Below are positions 25,445-35,456 of a stretch of DNA of 64,000 nt, piece after piece. The notes under the pieces were generated by a model. The model did not search any database and was not told the DNA's origin. It saw nothing but the letters and a program-made list of their open reading frames with translations. The stretch covers positions 682,001-746,000 of the forward strand of contig NZ_VCRO01000001.1 of the NCBI RefSeq assembly GCF_006007885.1, written 5' to 3'. The position numbers were made by a program, and so were the translations under genes. This DNA comes from Alteribacter natronophilus (GTDB lineage: Bacteria; Bacillota; Bacilli; Bacillales; Salisediminibacteriaceae). Within the stretch, counting starts at the first letter, position 1. Each line of letters opens with the position of its first letter.

Positions 25445-26947
25445 TCAAAAACTCTGCTCAGTATTGACAGCGTGCGGGTCTGCCGGCTTCCAGAGCGGGG
25501 ATTTTTCAATCAGGCCGGCCGTTTTCAGCAGGAGGTCCTCTCTCCCTTTTGCTGCCAACAGCTGGATCCCAAGTGGAAGACCGCTTTTGTTTACTGACAC
25601 AGGCAGTGAAATTGCCGGCTGACCTGTAAGGTTGGCAAGCTGTGTAAATGGTGTATAGGTGAGACTCGGCAGAAACATCTCGTAGATCAGCTCCTGCTGC
25701 CTTTCAAATGAGGCACTCTCCACATTATCAATGAGTGCCTCCTGCTTTTTCTTTTCCATTGTAAGCTCACCGATTCCGGGAGCCGTTGAGGCTGTTGCAG
25801 GGGTCAGATACATGTCATATACACTGTGAAATTCGGCTGCATCTGCAGCGGCACGATCCCAGGCTGAAAGACTCAGGGAATAATCAGCAGCAGATACCCT
25901 CTCTCCGGCTTTCGCAAGTACCCATGATTCCATTTCCATATCATTTCGACCCGGATTTCTGCCTGTGAGCTGTCCGAGTGATTTTACTGCAGCCGCCATT
26001 TCCCCGCAGTTCATCAGGTAATACTGTTTCATAAGTTCAATCCCGTCAATATCCGGTTCTGCCTCCTCAACCTGATGGCCCATTTGTTCCAGCCAGCGGG
26101 CTGTGCGGACAACCGCTGCCTCAGCATCCGGATGAACTGGAGTACCGACCGGGGAATTAACACTGAAACCGATGCGGAGCGGCCCGTTTTTTTCTTCATT
26201 CACACAATCCGTATACCGCCCGCCGTACCGTGGTACCTGAAAGGCGGCATCCTGCTGTACCGTTTCCAGAATATCAAGAAACAGTGCACAGTCTCTCACC
26301 GTTCGTGTGAGAACAAAATCGATAGCTGCTCCCTGCCACTGTCTCCCGATCCCGGGACCTACGGGAGTACGGCCTCTGGTCGGTTTCAGTCCGGTAAGGC
26401 CTGTAAAAGAAGCAGGAATCCGAATAGAGCCCCCTCCATCACTTGCTCCTGCTGCAGGTACGATTCCTGCAGCAACGGCAGCCGCTGCTCCCCCGCTTGA
26501 TCCTCCTGGTGAATACCGCAGATCTGCAGGGTTTCTTGCCGCTCCGTAAAGTCGTGGTTCTGTTATGTTCTTGAGGCCGAATTCAGGAGTGTTTGTGTGC
26601 CCGCACATGATGAGACCTTCACTTTTAAGCCTGCTCACGAAATGGGAATCCTGCCTGGCCTTCCACTGCTTAAGGAGAAATGAACCGGACGTGATCGGTT
26701 CTCCTTTCAGGGACTGGGAGATATTTTTTAAAAGGAACGGAACACCGGCTAACAGACCGTCCCGGCTGCTGCCGGCTTCATGTGCGGCTTTTTCATACCG
26801 GTGGTGAGTAACCGCATTGAGGGCCGGGTTAACTTCCGTAAACCGCCTGCGGCTGAGGTTTATAAGCTCCTCCGGTTTCATCTCCATTTTTCTTACGAGT
26901 TCAGCAAGGTCAGTGGCATCCAGTCTGAGATATGTATTAAGATCCAT
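25445..26947 (-). CDS. Amidase (amidase signature family)
   Basis: A 500-residue amidase with the Ser-cisSer-Lys triad: Lys in GVPFLLKNIS (about residue 73), the Gly/Ser signature YSPGGSSGGAAAAVAAG, and the nucleophile in ASDGGGSIRIPAS. Such enzymes hydrolyse aliphatic or aromatic amides. It is not GatA: no gatC or gatB is nearby and the C-terminal half differs. I start at ATG 26947 because GGAG is 8 bases upstream, where the GTG at 26956 would sit on that site. Its N-terminus lies 159 bases past the yhaN stop. Confidence 0.9.
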   Translation of the reverse strand: MDLNTYLRLDATDLAELVRKMEMKPEELINLSRRRFTEVNPALNAVTHHRYEKAAHEAGSSRDGLLAGVPFLLKNISQSLKGEPITSGSFLLKQWKARQDSHFVSRLKSEGLIMCGHTNTPEFGLKNITEPRLYGAARNPADLRYSPGGSSGGAAAAVAAGIVPAAGASDGGGSIRIPASFTGLTGLKPTRGRTPVGPGIGRQWQGAAIDFVLTRTVRDCALFLDILETVQQDAAFQVPRYGGRYTDCVNEEKNGPLRIGFSVNSPVGTPVHPDAEAAVVRTARWLEQMGHQVEEAEPDIDGIELMKQYYLMNCGEMAAAVKSLGQLTGRNPGRNDMEMESWVLAKAGERVSAADYSLSLSAWDRAAADAAEFHSVYDMYLTPATASTAPGIGELTMEKKKQEALIDNVESASFERQQELIYEMFLPSLTYTPFTQLANLTGQPAISLPVSVNKSGLPLGIQLLAAKGREDLLLKTAGLIEKSPLWKPADPHAVNTEQSF

Positions 26948-27062
26948 TGTGATCACTCCGTTTATTCATGAGTATAAGGAACAGTTTACCATTTTTATCT
27001 GCTGAAGGCCCGTCAGTTACTGCTATTTTCAGCACCTGTACCTTAGCACCCGGATGGACACT

Positions 27063-27099
27063 GAAAAACCTCCACTGCCATACCAGGGCAGTGGAGGTT
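27063..27099 (-). terminator. Terminator of yhaO-yhaN
   Basis: AACCTCCACTGCC (minus strand 27099-27087) pairs perfectly with GGCAGTGGAGGTT (27079-27067), then TTT. Confidence 0.88.
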
Positions 27100-27105
27100 C
27101 GACTG

Positions 27106-30100
27106 TTAATCAGCGTACACGGGGGAAGATGAGAGGGAAATAAACTGCCACCGGTCAGAATCGGCCGTTTCCTCAAGAAGGGACTTAAGACGGTGGTGGT
27201 GACTGAAGAAAATAACCTGTGTTAATTCAGACAGTTCGATCAGCACTTTCAGTGTTTCCCTTGAGCGGTCATCGTCAAAATGCACCAGAATATCATCAAC
27301 AATAAAAGGGACAGGTTCGTTATTTTTCACGTATTTTTCGATACTGGCGATTCGCAGGGCAAGATACAGCTGGTCCGTTGAGCCGTCACTCATTCCCGCA
27401 ATTGGAACACGGCTTCCGTCCTCCCTTGTTCCTGCCAGAATCGGTTTATCCTGCTCATTGAATTCAATTGTGATACCGGTAAAAGAACCGAGGGTGAGGC
27501 GTGCAAACAGTTCACCGGCTCTGTTAATGATTGGACTCTGGTTTTGCTCCCGGAATGATTCTATCCCTCTTTTCAGGACAGCAGCTGCAAGCTTATATGT
27601 TACATATTCCTCTGCAGCCGTTTCAAGCTGTGTCAGAATCACCTGTTTCTCTTCTTCATAGCGGGCTGCAGTATTGCCGGCTCCTTCTTTTGCTGAAGTG
27701 TAGTTATGCTTTACTACACCGAACTGCTCAACTACCTCCGTTCTCCTGCTTTCAAGCTCCTGTCGCTCAGCTTTCAGCTCATCCAGGCGGAAAGAAAGGG
27801 TTTCCCTGTCGGAATCAGGAATTTCCTTCAGAAGTTCGGTAAGGCTCTGGCCATGTCCTATGGCAATCATCTGAGTTTCAAGAGAGTCGATCTTCTCTTC
27901 AAGCTTCGCTTTCTGCCTGCACAGGCTTTCCGTTTTGATGAGTTCTTCAGCGTCACTGCAGCCGCTGTCGGTAAGAAGACGGTTCAGTTTTTCCTCCGCC
28001 TGGCCAAGGCTGTTTTCGGCACTGTAAAGGGACTCATGGGTTTCTTCCAGTTTCTCGTTAAGGCGATCAAGCCTGTGACGGCTGTCATTTGCTTTTTTCA
28101 GCTGGTCGTGGAGCTGGTTTACAGCTGTATCGTACTGGCCTTTTTTCAGACCGGCCGAAGCCGGTTCGGTAATCTGTTCGACACTGGATTCAAATGCATC
28201 GATTCGTTCCGACACTGTGGCAATTTTCCGTTCAGTTTTTTTATATTCCTCAAAAGAATCCAGTACAGAGGCATAAGTATCCAGTATTTCCTTTACGACC
28301 TGGGGTCTGGTGTCTGGATTCAATGGGAGTCCGTCAACCGCTTTCGTCCACTCTTTTTTCCACTCCTCCGCCTGCAGCTCGGCTGAGGCGAGATCGGATT
28401 TTTTTACTTCCAGATGGCGTTTGGAATTTTCCAGATTGTTTAACAGGTTTTCTTTTTCATTTGCTTTATTCTGCAGTGTCTCCATCTGTTCTCTCGCTTT
28501 TGCAAGAAGTTCATCAAATGTACTGCTGCTGTCTTCTGTTTCAAGAATTGTACAAAGGGACCTTCGCTGCTCCTGAAGCGTTGCAGTAAGGGTACCCGAT
28601 TGCTCCTGAAGTGATTTTAATCTGCGGATCTGCCCGGTTACTGTTTCATATTCACCAAGCCATTCGCCAATTTCCCCGGGAGTCAGTAAAGGGAATCCTG
28701 AATCCTGCCACTTTTCCTCCCAGGAGTCCTGCCATTTTTCGAGTTCCGTATCCAGATCCTCTTTCTCAGCGGCAAGTTTTTCTGCTTCCGTTTCAGCTGA
28801 CTGGAGGGCAGTCTGAAGCTGAACTTTTCTTCCGACTTTTTCTGCTTCTCTGTGCATGAGGTCTGCTGTTGCGTCTGATGTCCTGACGCTGTCTTCGTAA
28901 GCCAGTTCAAGCGGCCGGCCCCCGGTATATGAGTCGATATCATCTTTCACGGGCCCGGTACCACCGGAAAACAGCATTGACCGGATCATCAGCCATCCAC
29001 GGTCGCGTTTTTCACGGGTTTTTGCCAGATCATCTCTCGACGGTATTTTCACACTGGACTCAAGATCACTGATCTGCCCGCGGAGCTGCTTTATTTTTCC
29101 CTTTGCCTGCTCCAGTTGTTCGTTTTTTCTTTCAGTAAGCTGTAAAAGCCTTGCTCTATCCTCGCCGGCCTGTCTGATTGTTTCTTTGAGTAAAGGCACT
29201 TTAAGGTTCATGAGGTCTTCCGGTGAGCCTTTCCAGTAAGGGAGTGACTCTGTCTGTTGACGGATCTCATCCTTAACCTGTCTGATTTCCTCCTCTGCCT
29301 TTTCAAGCTCCCTTGCTGTGTTTCCTTTATATGAAAGCTCTTCAAAAAACATTTTCAGTTCCTCGGCATTCTCTGTATCGCCGGACTCTTCCAGCTTTCG
29401 CCCGTAATCCGCTATCACCTGCTCCAGCTCTTCAATCTGACCGCGCAGATTCTGTATTTTCTGCTGAACAGCGGGCTCCTCGGAAGCGAGAAATGCTACA
29501 GTCTTTCTATTTTCTGCAGAAATACGCAGTCTGCTGATCTCACTGATGTCCTCCGCATCCGGTAACAGCTCCTGGAGATAGTTACCGAGTTCTTCCGCCA
29601 GGTTTGAAAAACTCTCCTGAAGCCGGGGCAGTTCGTTTACATCTTCTTCATAACGTTCGCTTTTTCTGTAAAGGGAGACAATGACATCCTCCTGATCAAG
29701 GATATCATCAGGGACATGAATCTCCTGTTTCTGTTCCTCGATGGACTCCAGTTCCTGTTTAAGTCTCTCAATCTTTCTGCTGTCTGCTTCTATCGCATTT
29801 CTGCATTCTTCCAGTATGTGAAGACAGTTTTCAGGCAGATCCGGCAGGGTACCGAGCAGTGACACCTGTTCTTTCAGGTGACTTCTTTCAGCAGCTTTAG
29901 GAAGAAGCTGAAGAATCCGTTCGGTCCGTTTTTCTTCCAGGTCTGTCCTTTTCAGTTTCTCCGTAAGCTCTTCAATGTCTTTTACACCCTGCTCGAACTG
30001 TTCTCTGAGCGCTTTCCAGTCCCTGATTTTCAGCTGACCCGATGCCGCTTCCTTCGTAAGGTCCTTTTCATCCCGCAGCAGTTTATTGATCAGCGGTTTC

Positions 30101-30627
30101 TGCCCGCTCTTGAGAAAAAGGTTCTTCGCCTCATTTTCAAGCTCCCTGCCCGTTTCCCTTAACGTACTGATCCCGGAAGCTGCGGAAAAAAGCCCTTCGC
30201 CGGCACCGTCACCATGCAGGAGATTTTCTCCTCCCTCACGGAGCGATATATGATTAAGAGCAAACATTGTCTGAAAATAATCTCTTGAAAGTCCCTGAAG
30301 AAACCGGTCGGCTGTCCCGTCATCAAGTGGCTTTCGGTCCGGAGTGAGGAGTGTGTTCTTTCTTCCTTTCCTTCTGAGAAAATGCATAGAGGTGCCATCG
30401 CTTTTTTCTATTTCGCCTTCAATGAGAAGTTTTCTGTTCTCATGGAGGAAGGAATCCTGGGTCTGTGCCGGAAATCCGTACAGGAAATTGGAGACCGCAC
30501 GCAGTACGGTGCTTTTACCGGCTTCGTTCTGGCCGTAAATGAAGTGAAATCCTTTACTTGCGGAGAAATCCAGCTGATAATCGGTAAAGTGTCCGTAAGC
30601 CCTGAGGTTAATAAAATTATATCTCAA
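27106..30627 (-). CDS. yhaN: SbcC-like ATPase YhaN
   Basis: A 1173-residue SMC/Rad50-type ATPase that partners the YhaO nuclease in DNA double-strand-break processing. Walker A is FIYGQNEAGKSTVLRA (about 31-46); very long coiled coils follow, with no clear CxxC zinc hook. The C-terminal half has the GMSDGSTDQLYLALRIASIE signature and Walker B in VPFIVDDILVHFDDDRS, then IFFSHHHRL. It starts with TTG at 30627, with GGGGAGGGG overlapping the yhaO stop, so the two are translationally coupled. It is longer than B. subtilis YhaN (about 960 residues, from memory). yhaM is not next to it here. Confidence 0.92.
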   Translation of the reverse strand: MRYNFINLRAYGHFTDYQLDFSASKGFHFIYGQNEAGKSTVLRAVSNFLYGFPAQTQDSFLHENRKLLIEGEIEKSDGTSMHFLRRKGRKNTLLTPDRKPLDDGTADRFLQGLSRDYFQTMFALNHISLREGGENLLHGDGAGEGLFSAASGISTLRETGRELENEAKNLFLKSGQKPLINKLLRDEKDLTKEAASGQLKIRDWKALREQFEQGVKDIEELTEKLKRTDLEEKRTERILQLLPKAAERSHLKEQVSLLGTLPDLPENCLHILEECRNAIEADSRKIERLKQELESIEEQKQEIHVPDDILDQEDVIVSLYRKSERYEEDVNELPRLQESFSNLAEELGNYLQELLPDAEDISEISRLRISAENRKTVAFLASEEPAVQQKIQNLRGQIEELEQVIADYGRKLEESGDTENAEELKMFFEELSYKGNTARELEKAEEEIRQVKDEIRQQTESLPYWKGSPEDLMNLKVPLLKETIRQAGEDRARLLQLTERKNEQLEQAKGKIKQLRGQISDLESSVKIPSRDDLAKTREKRDRGWLMIRSMLFSGGTGPVKDDIDSYTGGRPLELAYEDSVRTSDATADLMHREAEKVGRKVQLQTALQSAETEAEKLAAEKEDLDTELEKWQDSWEEKWQDSGFPLLTPGEIGEWLGEYETVTGQIRRLKSLQEQSGTLTATLQEQRRSLCTILETEDSSSTFDELLAKAREQMETLQNKANEKENLLNNLENSKRHLEVKKSDLASAELQAEEWKKEWTKAVDGLPLNPDTRPQVVKEILDTYASVLDSFEEYKKTERKIATVSERIDAFESSVEQITEPASAGLKKGQYDTAVNQLHDQLKKANDSRHRLDRLNEKLEETHESLYSAENSLGQAEEKLNRLLTDSGCSDAEELIKTESLCRQKAKLEEKIDSLETQMIAIGHGQSLTELLKEIPDSDRETLSFRLDELKAERQELESRRTEVVEQFGVVKHNYTSAKEGAGNTAARYEEEKQVILTQLETAAEEYVTYKLAAAVLKRGIESFREQNQSPIINRAGELFARLTLGSFTGITIEFNEQDKPILAGTREDGSRVPIAGMSDGSTDQLYLALRIASIEKYVKNNEPVPFIVDDILVHFDDDRSRETLKVLIELSELTQVIFFSHHHRLKSLLEETADSDRWQFISLSSSPVYAD

Positions 30628-30630
30628 AAA

Positions 30631-31893
30631 CTACCCCTCCCCTTTTCCGGAAAGTTTGTGCAGAAGAATATCCTCAATGCGTTCTTTTCGACTGGTGAAT
30701 GAAGATGGACTGTCGGGATCAAAAGCACCGTTTTTGTCTTTAAGTGCAGATGGGAGTGCATGGTAAAGGTCTTTTATTTCCTCCAGTATTTCGCCCGTTT
30801 CCACAGGGTCTGCCTCAAGGGAATCAAGGTACTCAAATACATAACCAAGGGGAGTGTCGGCTCTGAATCTTCCCCGGTCCACAGAAGCGGAAGTGTGAAA
30901 TTTCACTTTTTCAATCCAGACATCCCCGCCTGCCTCCATTGATTTGGCACGGACATTGTTTACAAAGTGATCTCTGTTAACTGAAATGGTCTCGTGAAGA
31001 TCTCCGGTCCCTGTGATATGGATTCTGACAGCAAGAAAGCGTCCACCGTTTTCGTTGTACAGCTCTGTAATCCGTGTGCCGATCCGTTCGAGAAGATGAT
31101 CTTCCGAGGCAAGTTCGGAAATGTCAGCCTGCACGTCGAACCATCTGATTACATCCAGAGGCCGGTGCTCAAGCGATTCCACTGCCCCGTCTTCAACTGT
31201 CACGAGCGTACATCCTTTGCTTCCCGATTCCCGGATATGGCGTCCCTGGATATTACCCGGAAAAACGACGGCGGGGCCATGTTCCCTGACAACCTCCCTC
31301 AGATGTATATGTCCCAGAGCCCAGTAATCGTATCCTTTTCGCGAAAGATCCTCCAGGGAACACGGGGCATAATTTTCGTGCCCCTCCCTCCCTGTGAGAC
31401 TTGTGTGAAGGAGACCGATATTCAGGTAGCCCTCAACTGCCTCCGGATAGGAATGAACAAGGTTTTCGGTCTCTGCACGGTTGAGGAACCCCCTGCCGTG
31501 AATGGCAGTTTTAAGCGGCTCAATCTTTTCGGTCCCTGCCTTACCTGCAGGAAACTCATGTACATTCTCAGGAAGAGCCAGCTCTTTTGTAATCAGACTT
31601 GCTGCATCATGGTTCCCCCTGATCAGATATACAGGAATGCCGGCTTTGCTGAGGCGGTTCATCTGAGCAGAGAAAAAAAGTCCGGTATTGTAGTCCTTCC
31701 AGTCGCCGTCATAAATGTCCCCTGAAATCAGTACAAAAGAAACATTTTCCTGTACCGCCAGTTCAACAAGGTTTTCCAGAGCCTCTCTTGTAGCGCCTCT
31801 AAGTGCTTCCACAGGAGCTCCATCGTATTTTTCCAGTCCTTTTAAAGGGCTGTCAAGGTGCAGGTCGGCTGTGTGCAGAAAACGGAACGTCAT
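30631..31893 (-). CDS. yhaO: SbcD-like DNA nuclease YhaO
   Basis: A 420-residue metallophosphoesterase, the nuclease half of the YhaO-YhaN complex. Phosphoesterase motifs are in order: FLHTADLHLDSPLKG, VLISGDIYDGDWKDY, IPVYLIRGNHDAASL, IGLLHTSLTG and YWALGHIHLREVV. The C-terminal 150 residues form the cap and ATPase-binding region. AAAGGAG lies 8 bases before ATG 31893 and yhaN begins 3 bases beyond the stop. A good promoter lies just upstream. Confidence 0.93.
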   Translation of the reverse strand: MTFRFLHTADLHLDSPLKGLEKYDGAPVEALRGATREALENLVELAVQENVSFVLISGDIYDGDWKDYNTGLFFSAQMNRLSKAGIPVYLIRGNHDAASLITKELALPENVHEFPAGKAGTEKIEPLKTAIHGRGFLNRAETENLVHSYPEAVEGYLNIGLLHTSLTGREGHENYAPCSLEDLSRKGYDYWALGHIHLREVVREHGPAVVFPGNIQGRHIRESGSKGCTLVTVEDGAVESLEHRPLDVIRWFDVQADISELASEDHLLERIGTRITELYNENGGRFLAVRIHITGTGDLHETISVNRDHFVNNVRAKSMEAGGDVWIEKVKFHTSASVDRGRFRADTPLGYVFEYLDSLEADPVETGEILEEIKDLYHALPSALKDKNGAFDPDSPSSFTSRKERIEDILLHKLSGKGEG

Positions 31894-31926
31894 AGTTTCA
31901 CTCCTTTTTAATTACTCTCTGACTCT

Positions 31927-31955
31927 ATTATCCTTTCATATGTAAAATTGTTCAA
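31927..31955 (-). promoter_or_regulatory. Sigma-A promoter of yhaO-yhaN
   Basis: On the minus strand TTGAAC (31955-31950), a 17-base spacer and GATAAT (31932-31927), giving a start near 31920, about 27 bases before the ATG. Confidence 0.65.
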
Positions 31956-31964
31956 GGGCTTATA

Positions 31965-32004
31965 AGAAAGGAAACAGCCACGATCCGTCATGGATCATGG
32001 CTGT
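31965..32004 (-). terminator. Probable terminator of trhO
   Basis: On the minus strand ACAGCCATGATCC pairs with GGATCGTGGCTGT with one G-U pair; the T-run (TTTCCTTTC) is broken. Confidence 0.6.
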
Positions 32005-32007
32005 TAT

Positions 32008-32970
32008 CTAAACTTCCGCACGTACTTCTTCAATTTTCCGGAGTTTTTCACTGACCTCTTCGTCAGTCAGATTATGCTCCTGAATGTAGCGGTTCCGGGG
32101 ATGTACCCGGCACTCATCGGTACAGCTGCGCAGGTAGAAATGTTCCGTTTCCTCGGACATGAGAACCTGTTCATTGCATGCGGGATTGGCGCAGTTTACA
32201 TAGCGCTCGCACGGTTCACCGGTAAAGTAATCCCTGCCGACGATGACATGCTCATCCCGGTTTACAGGAACACTGATGCGCTCATCGAATACATAGCACT
32301 GCCCGTTCCAGCGGCGGCCCCGGACTTCCGGGTCTTTACCGTAGGTGACGATCCCGCCGTGAAGCTGGGAGACGTCTTCAAACCCTTCCTCTTTGAGCCA
32401 GCCGGAAAACTTTTCACAGCGGACTCCGCCAGTACAGTAGGTGAGGATCTTCTTATCCTTCAGCTTTTCACGATTTTCACTGATCCAGTCAGGAAGTTCC
32501 TTGAACGACCGGATATCCGGTTTGATCGCTCCCTCAAAATGACCGAGATCGTATTCATAATCGTTCCTTGCATCGATAATCAAAGTATCTTCCTTCTGCA
32601 TCTGTTCATAAAATTCTTTCGGGCTGAGATATTTCCCTGTCTGCTCACGCGGGTCAATATCGTCTTCCAGTCTTAAGGTCACAAGCTCCGGACGATGACG
32701 AACGTGCATTTTTTTAAATGTGTGGCCATCCGCTTCATCAATTTTATAAACCATATCGGCAAAGCGTGGATCTGCTTTCATTTTTTCCATATAGGCGTCG
32801 GTCTGCTCCTTCGTTCCGGAACATGTGCCGTTAATCCCTTCAGAAGCAATCAGGATCCGCCCTCTGAGACCAAGCTGCTTACAGAAAGCGAGATGTTCCT
32901 CTGTAAATTCCTCGGGATTTTCAATATCAACGTATTTATAGTATAAAAGAACACGGTATTCCTTACTCAT
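32008..32970 (-). CDS. trhO: tRNA uridine(34) hydroxylase, rhodanese family
   Basis: A 320-residue TrhO/YceA-type protein (B. subtilis YbfQ) that makes 5-hydroxyuridine at the wobble position of tRNA in an oxygen-dependent way. It has an N-terminal acylphosphatase-like domain ([18 protein letters not shown]), a central rhodanese domain with the loop [14 protein letters not shown] at about residue 180, and a C-terminal cysteine-rich segment ([26 protein letters not shown]) likely to bind a metal. GAGGTG precedes ATG 32970 by 8 bases. Confidence 0.93.
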   Translation of the reverse strand: MSKEYRVLLYYKYVDIENPEEFTEEHLAFCKQLGLRGRILIASEGINGTCSGTKEQTDAYMEKMKADPRFADMVYKIDEADGHTFKKMHVRHRPELVTLRLEDDIDPREQTGKYLSPKEFYEQMQKEDTLIIDARNDYEYDLGHFEGAIKPDIRSFKELPDWISENREKLKDKKILTYCTGGVRCEKFSGWLKEEGFEDVSQLHGGIVTYGKDPEVRGRRWNGQCYVFDERISVPVNRDEHVIVGRDYFTGEPCERYVNCANPACNEQVLMSEETEHFYLRSCTDECRVHPRNRYIQEHNLTDEEVSEKLRKIEEVRAEV

Positions 32971-33049
32971 CGTAAATCACCTCTGATTCCATCCATAATG
33001 TTCGTTTTTCAGCCTCGAACATTATACCAGAAAGACGGATTCATGGCAA

Positions 33050-34237
33050 TTAGGCCTGAAGGGCGCTGAATGCCTGCTTAAGGTCTTTAATCAGATCCTC
33101 TGCGTCTTCAATTCCGGCGGAGTAGCGGATGAGGCTCTCGGGTATACCCATGGCCGCCCGCTCCTCCGGTGTGCATTCCACGTGACTGGTCGTTCTGGTC
33201 GGCCCGACCACTGTCTCGACAGCTCCGAGATTTGCTGCTCTGTTAGCATACTCGAGCCGTGGAAGAAGCTTCTGTACGGCTGGAACTCCCCCTGTAACGG
33301 AAAAGCTGAGCATACCGCCAAATCCCCTCATCTGTTCCAGGGCAGTCCGGTGTCCCGGATGCTCCGGCAGTCCCGGATAGAACACTTCTTCCACAAATGG
33401 AACTGTTTTCAGAAATTCCGCAACAGCCATGGCATTTTCATTTTGTCTGTCAATTCTCAGCTTCAGTGTTTTCATGCCCCGCAGAATCAGGTATGCTGCC
33501 ATCGGATCCATTGTAGCCCCGTTAATTTCGCGGTAATGAAAGATCTTTTCTACATCCTCCCGATTCCCGCATACAACTCCGCCGAGGGCATCTGCATGGC
33601 CGCCGAGGTATTTAGTGGCACTGTGAATAACCAGATCTGCCCCCAGTGCCAGGGGATTCTGGTTGACAGGTGTTGCAAATGTGTTATCAACGACGGTTCT
33701 GACACCGGCTTTACCTGCTGCCTCTGCAATTCTTTTGACATCCGTTATTTTCACTGTCGGATTCGTCGGAGTTTCGAGATAAACGAGGTCGCAACCTTTC
33801 TTTATTTCACTGATCATACTTTCATGATCCCCGGTCTCACAGAGGGTCACATGAATATCCTGGGCAGGCAGAAAGGAAGTGAATATTTTATTCGTTCCAC
33901 CGTATGTGTCCTTAATGGAGATCACTCTGCTGCCTGGACGCAGAAAAGCAGCCAGGGTATTGCTGATTGCTGCCATACCCGTTGAAAAACTTGTAGCAGC
34001 TTCGGCACCTTCAAGAATGCGCAGTTTCTCCTCGAACGCACTCACGGTGGGATTGGTATTTCTTCCGTAGATATGGCCTTCTTTTTGACCGATCGCAACT
34101 TCATACCATTCCTCCATGTCGTCATAACCGTAGGAAACGCTGTGTACAACGGGGACCTGGGTCGCCCCGAATGCCAGATATTCCTTTTCCCCTGCCCAAA
34201 GGGCCTTAGTGGACATTCCCGGTTCGTTTTTTTTCAT
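33050..34237 (-). CDS. PLP-dependent Cys/Met metabolism enzyme (cystathionine gamma-synthase/lyase family)
   Basis: A 395-residue trans-sulfuration-type enzyme. The PLP lysine is in LVIHSATKYLGGHADALGG, the cofactor-binding Asp in VRTVVDNTFATP, the phosphate loop in SFSTGMAAISN, and YGRNTNPTV near residue 59 contributes from the neighbouring subunit. ATG 34237 follows AGGAGGG by 8 bases; that ribosome binding site overlaps the stop of the M24-family gene 13 bases upstream, so the two form an operon. In that setting a role in ectoine or diaminobutyrate breakdown, rather than methionine biosynthesis, is possible, but that is inference. General cystathionine lyase activity is the alternative. 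Confidence 0.88.
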   Translation of the reverse strand: MKKNEPGMSTKALWAGEKEYLAFGATQVPVVHSVSYGYDDMEEWYEVAIGQKEGHIYGRNTNPTVSAFEEKLRILEGAEAATSFSTGMAAISNTLAAFLRPGSRVISIKDTYGGTNKIFTSFLPAQDIHVTLCETGDHESMISEIKKGCDLVYLETPTNPTVKITDVKRIAEAAGKAGVRTVVDNTFATPVNQNPLALGADLVIHSATKYLGGHADALGGVVCGNREDVEKIFHYREINGATMDPMAAYLILRGMKTLKLRIDRQNENAMAVAEFLKTVPFVEEVFYPGLPEHPGHRTALEQMRGFGGMLSFSVTGGVPAVQKLLPRLEYANRAANLGAVETVVGPTRTTSHVECTPEERAAMGIPESLIRYSAGIEDAEDLIKDLKQAFSALQA

Positions 34238-34250
34238 CGATAGTTCCCTC

Positions 34251-35456
34251 CTAGCTTATTTCTCCCTGTTCGGCAATCGTTGAAGGCATGTTAACGAGAA
34301 GCTCTCTCGGATAATTCGTAAACGGTTCACAGCCCGTTTCAGTAATCCGGATCGTTTCACTTATTTCAATTCCGTCCTCATCAAACCACAGTCCCGGTAT
34401 GATGTGGAAGGTCATATTCGGTTTCAGAACCGTACGATCGGTGCTTCGGATACTGGCCGTATGCTCTCCCCAGTCCGGCGGGTAATTCAGGCCGACGGAG
34501 TATCCGAGCCTTGATTCTTTTACAAAGCCATGCCTGCTGATCGAATTTCTCCATAATGCCTCTGCTTCCCCGCAGGTCATTCCGGGTCTGAGCCCGTCAA
34601 GGACTGTATTGATTCCTTCAACCGCAACTTTTCCAAGTGTCACCATCCGCGTGGAAGGAGTACCGATTGTTACTGTACGTGCAAGGGGAACGTGGTACCG
34701 TCTGCAGCAGCCGGCAAGCTCAACGATGACGCTCTCGCCTTCCTGAAAGGTACGATCGGTCCATGTGAGGTGGGGAATCGACGTGTTCTTTCCTGTCGGA
34801 AGCAGCGGAACAATGGATGGATAATCTCCTCCCCCCTCACTTGTTCCTGCAATGATGTGATAATAAATCATCGCTGCCGCATCACACTCGCGATTACCGG
34901 CACGGATCGTATTCACACCGTTTTTCATCGCATTTTCCGCCAGTCGGGCAGCTTTTTTCATATACTCGATTTCCTGGTCGGATTTCACCATTCGCACACG
35001 GTTTACAAGAAGTCCCCCGTCTGTAAATGCGGCGTCCGGAAGTTCCCTCTGAAGCTCCATAAACGCTTTGGCAGTAAAGTAATAATGATCCATTTCAACC
35101 GCAATACGCTTCCGGGCAAAACCTTTCAGCTTCAGCATATCAGCGACATACATCATCGGATGAAGGACATCAGAATGCACGTACGTATCCGGATATCCGG
35201 AAATGAATTCATCCTGCATCCATGTGGTTACCCTGGCTGCACCTGCATCCATGAACCGTCCGATCCATAAGGGCTGTTCCTCCTGAAGATCGACTACAAG
35301 CATCTGATGAACGTAAAATGACCATGCATCAAACCCGCTGAGGTAGTTCATGTTGGCCGGATCGGTCACCAGCAGAACATCAATACCTTTTCCTGTCATC
35401 TCTTTTTTTACGCGGCTCAGCCTCGCCTGGTACTCCGATACGTCAAACGGAAGCAT
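34251..35456 (-). CDS. M24-family hydrolase resembling ectoine hydrolase DoeA/EutD
   Basis: A 401-residue creatinase/prolidase-fold protein. It resembles DoeA, which opens the ectoine ring, in VTDPANMNYLSGFDAWSFYV, the YPDTYVHSDVLHPM and AVEMDHYYFTAKAF regions, GGDYPSIVPLLPTG, PHLTWTDR, and GLNYPPDWGEHTAS. The two metal-binding Asp of true M24 peptidases are replaced in VIVELAGCCRRYHVPLART, as in DoeA and creatinase, which argues against a peptidase. Operon with a PLP enzyme; no doeB-like deacetylase is in the window. A different C-N hydrolase of the creatinase group is the main alternative. Confidence 0.75.
   Translation of the reverse strand: MLPFDVSEYQARLSRVKKEMTGKGIDVLLVTDPANMNYLSGFDAWSFYVHQMLVVDLQEEQPLWIGRFMDAGAARVTTWMQDEFISGYPDTYVHSDVLHPMMYVADMLKLKGFARKRIAVEMDHYYFTAKAFMELQRELPDAAFTDGGLLVNRVRMVKSDQEIEYMKKAARLAENAMKNGVNTIRAGNRECDAAAMIYYHIIAGTSEGGGDYPSIVPLLPTGKNTSIPHLTWTDRTFQEGESVIVELAGCCRRYHVPLARTVTIGTPSTRMVTLGKVAVEGINTVLDGLRPGMTCGEAEALWRNSISRHGFVKESRLGYSVGLNYPPDWGEHTASIRSTDRTVLKPNMTFHIIPGLWFDEDGIEISETIRITETGCEPFTNYPRELLVNMPSTIAEQGEIS

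Noticed and set aside
30994-31725. 243-codon open frame opposite yhaO
   Set aside because: It is antisense to well-supported phosphoesterase motifs and shows no domain or ribosome binding site.
33182-33985. 267-codon open frame opposite the PLP enzyme gene
   Set aside because: It is fully antisense to a conserved enzyme and Cys/His-rich in the manner of shadow frames.
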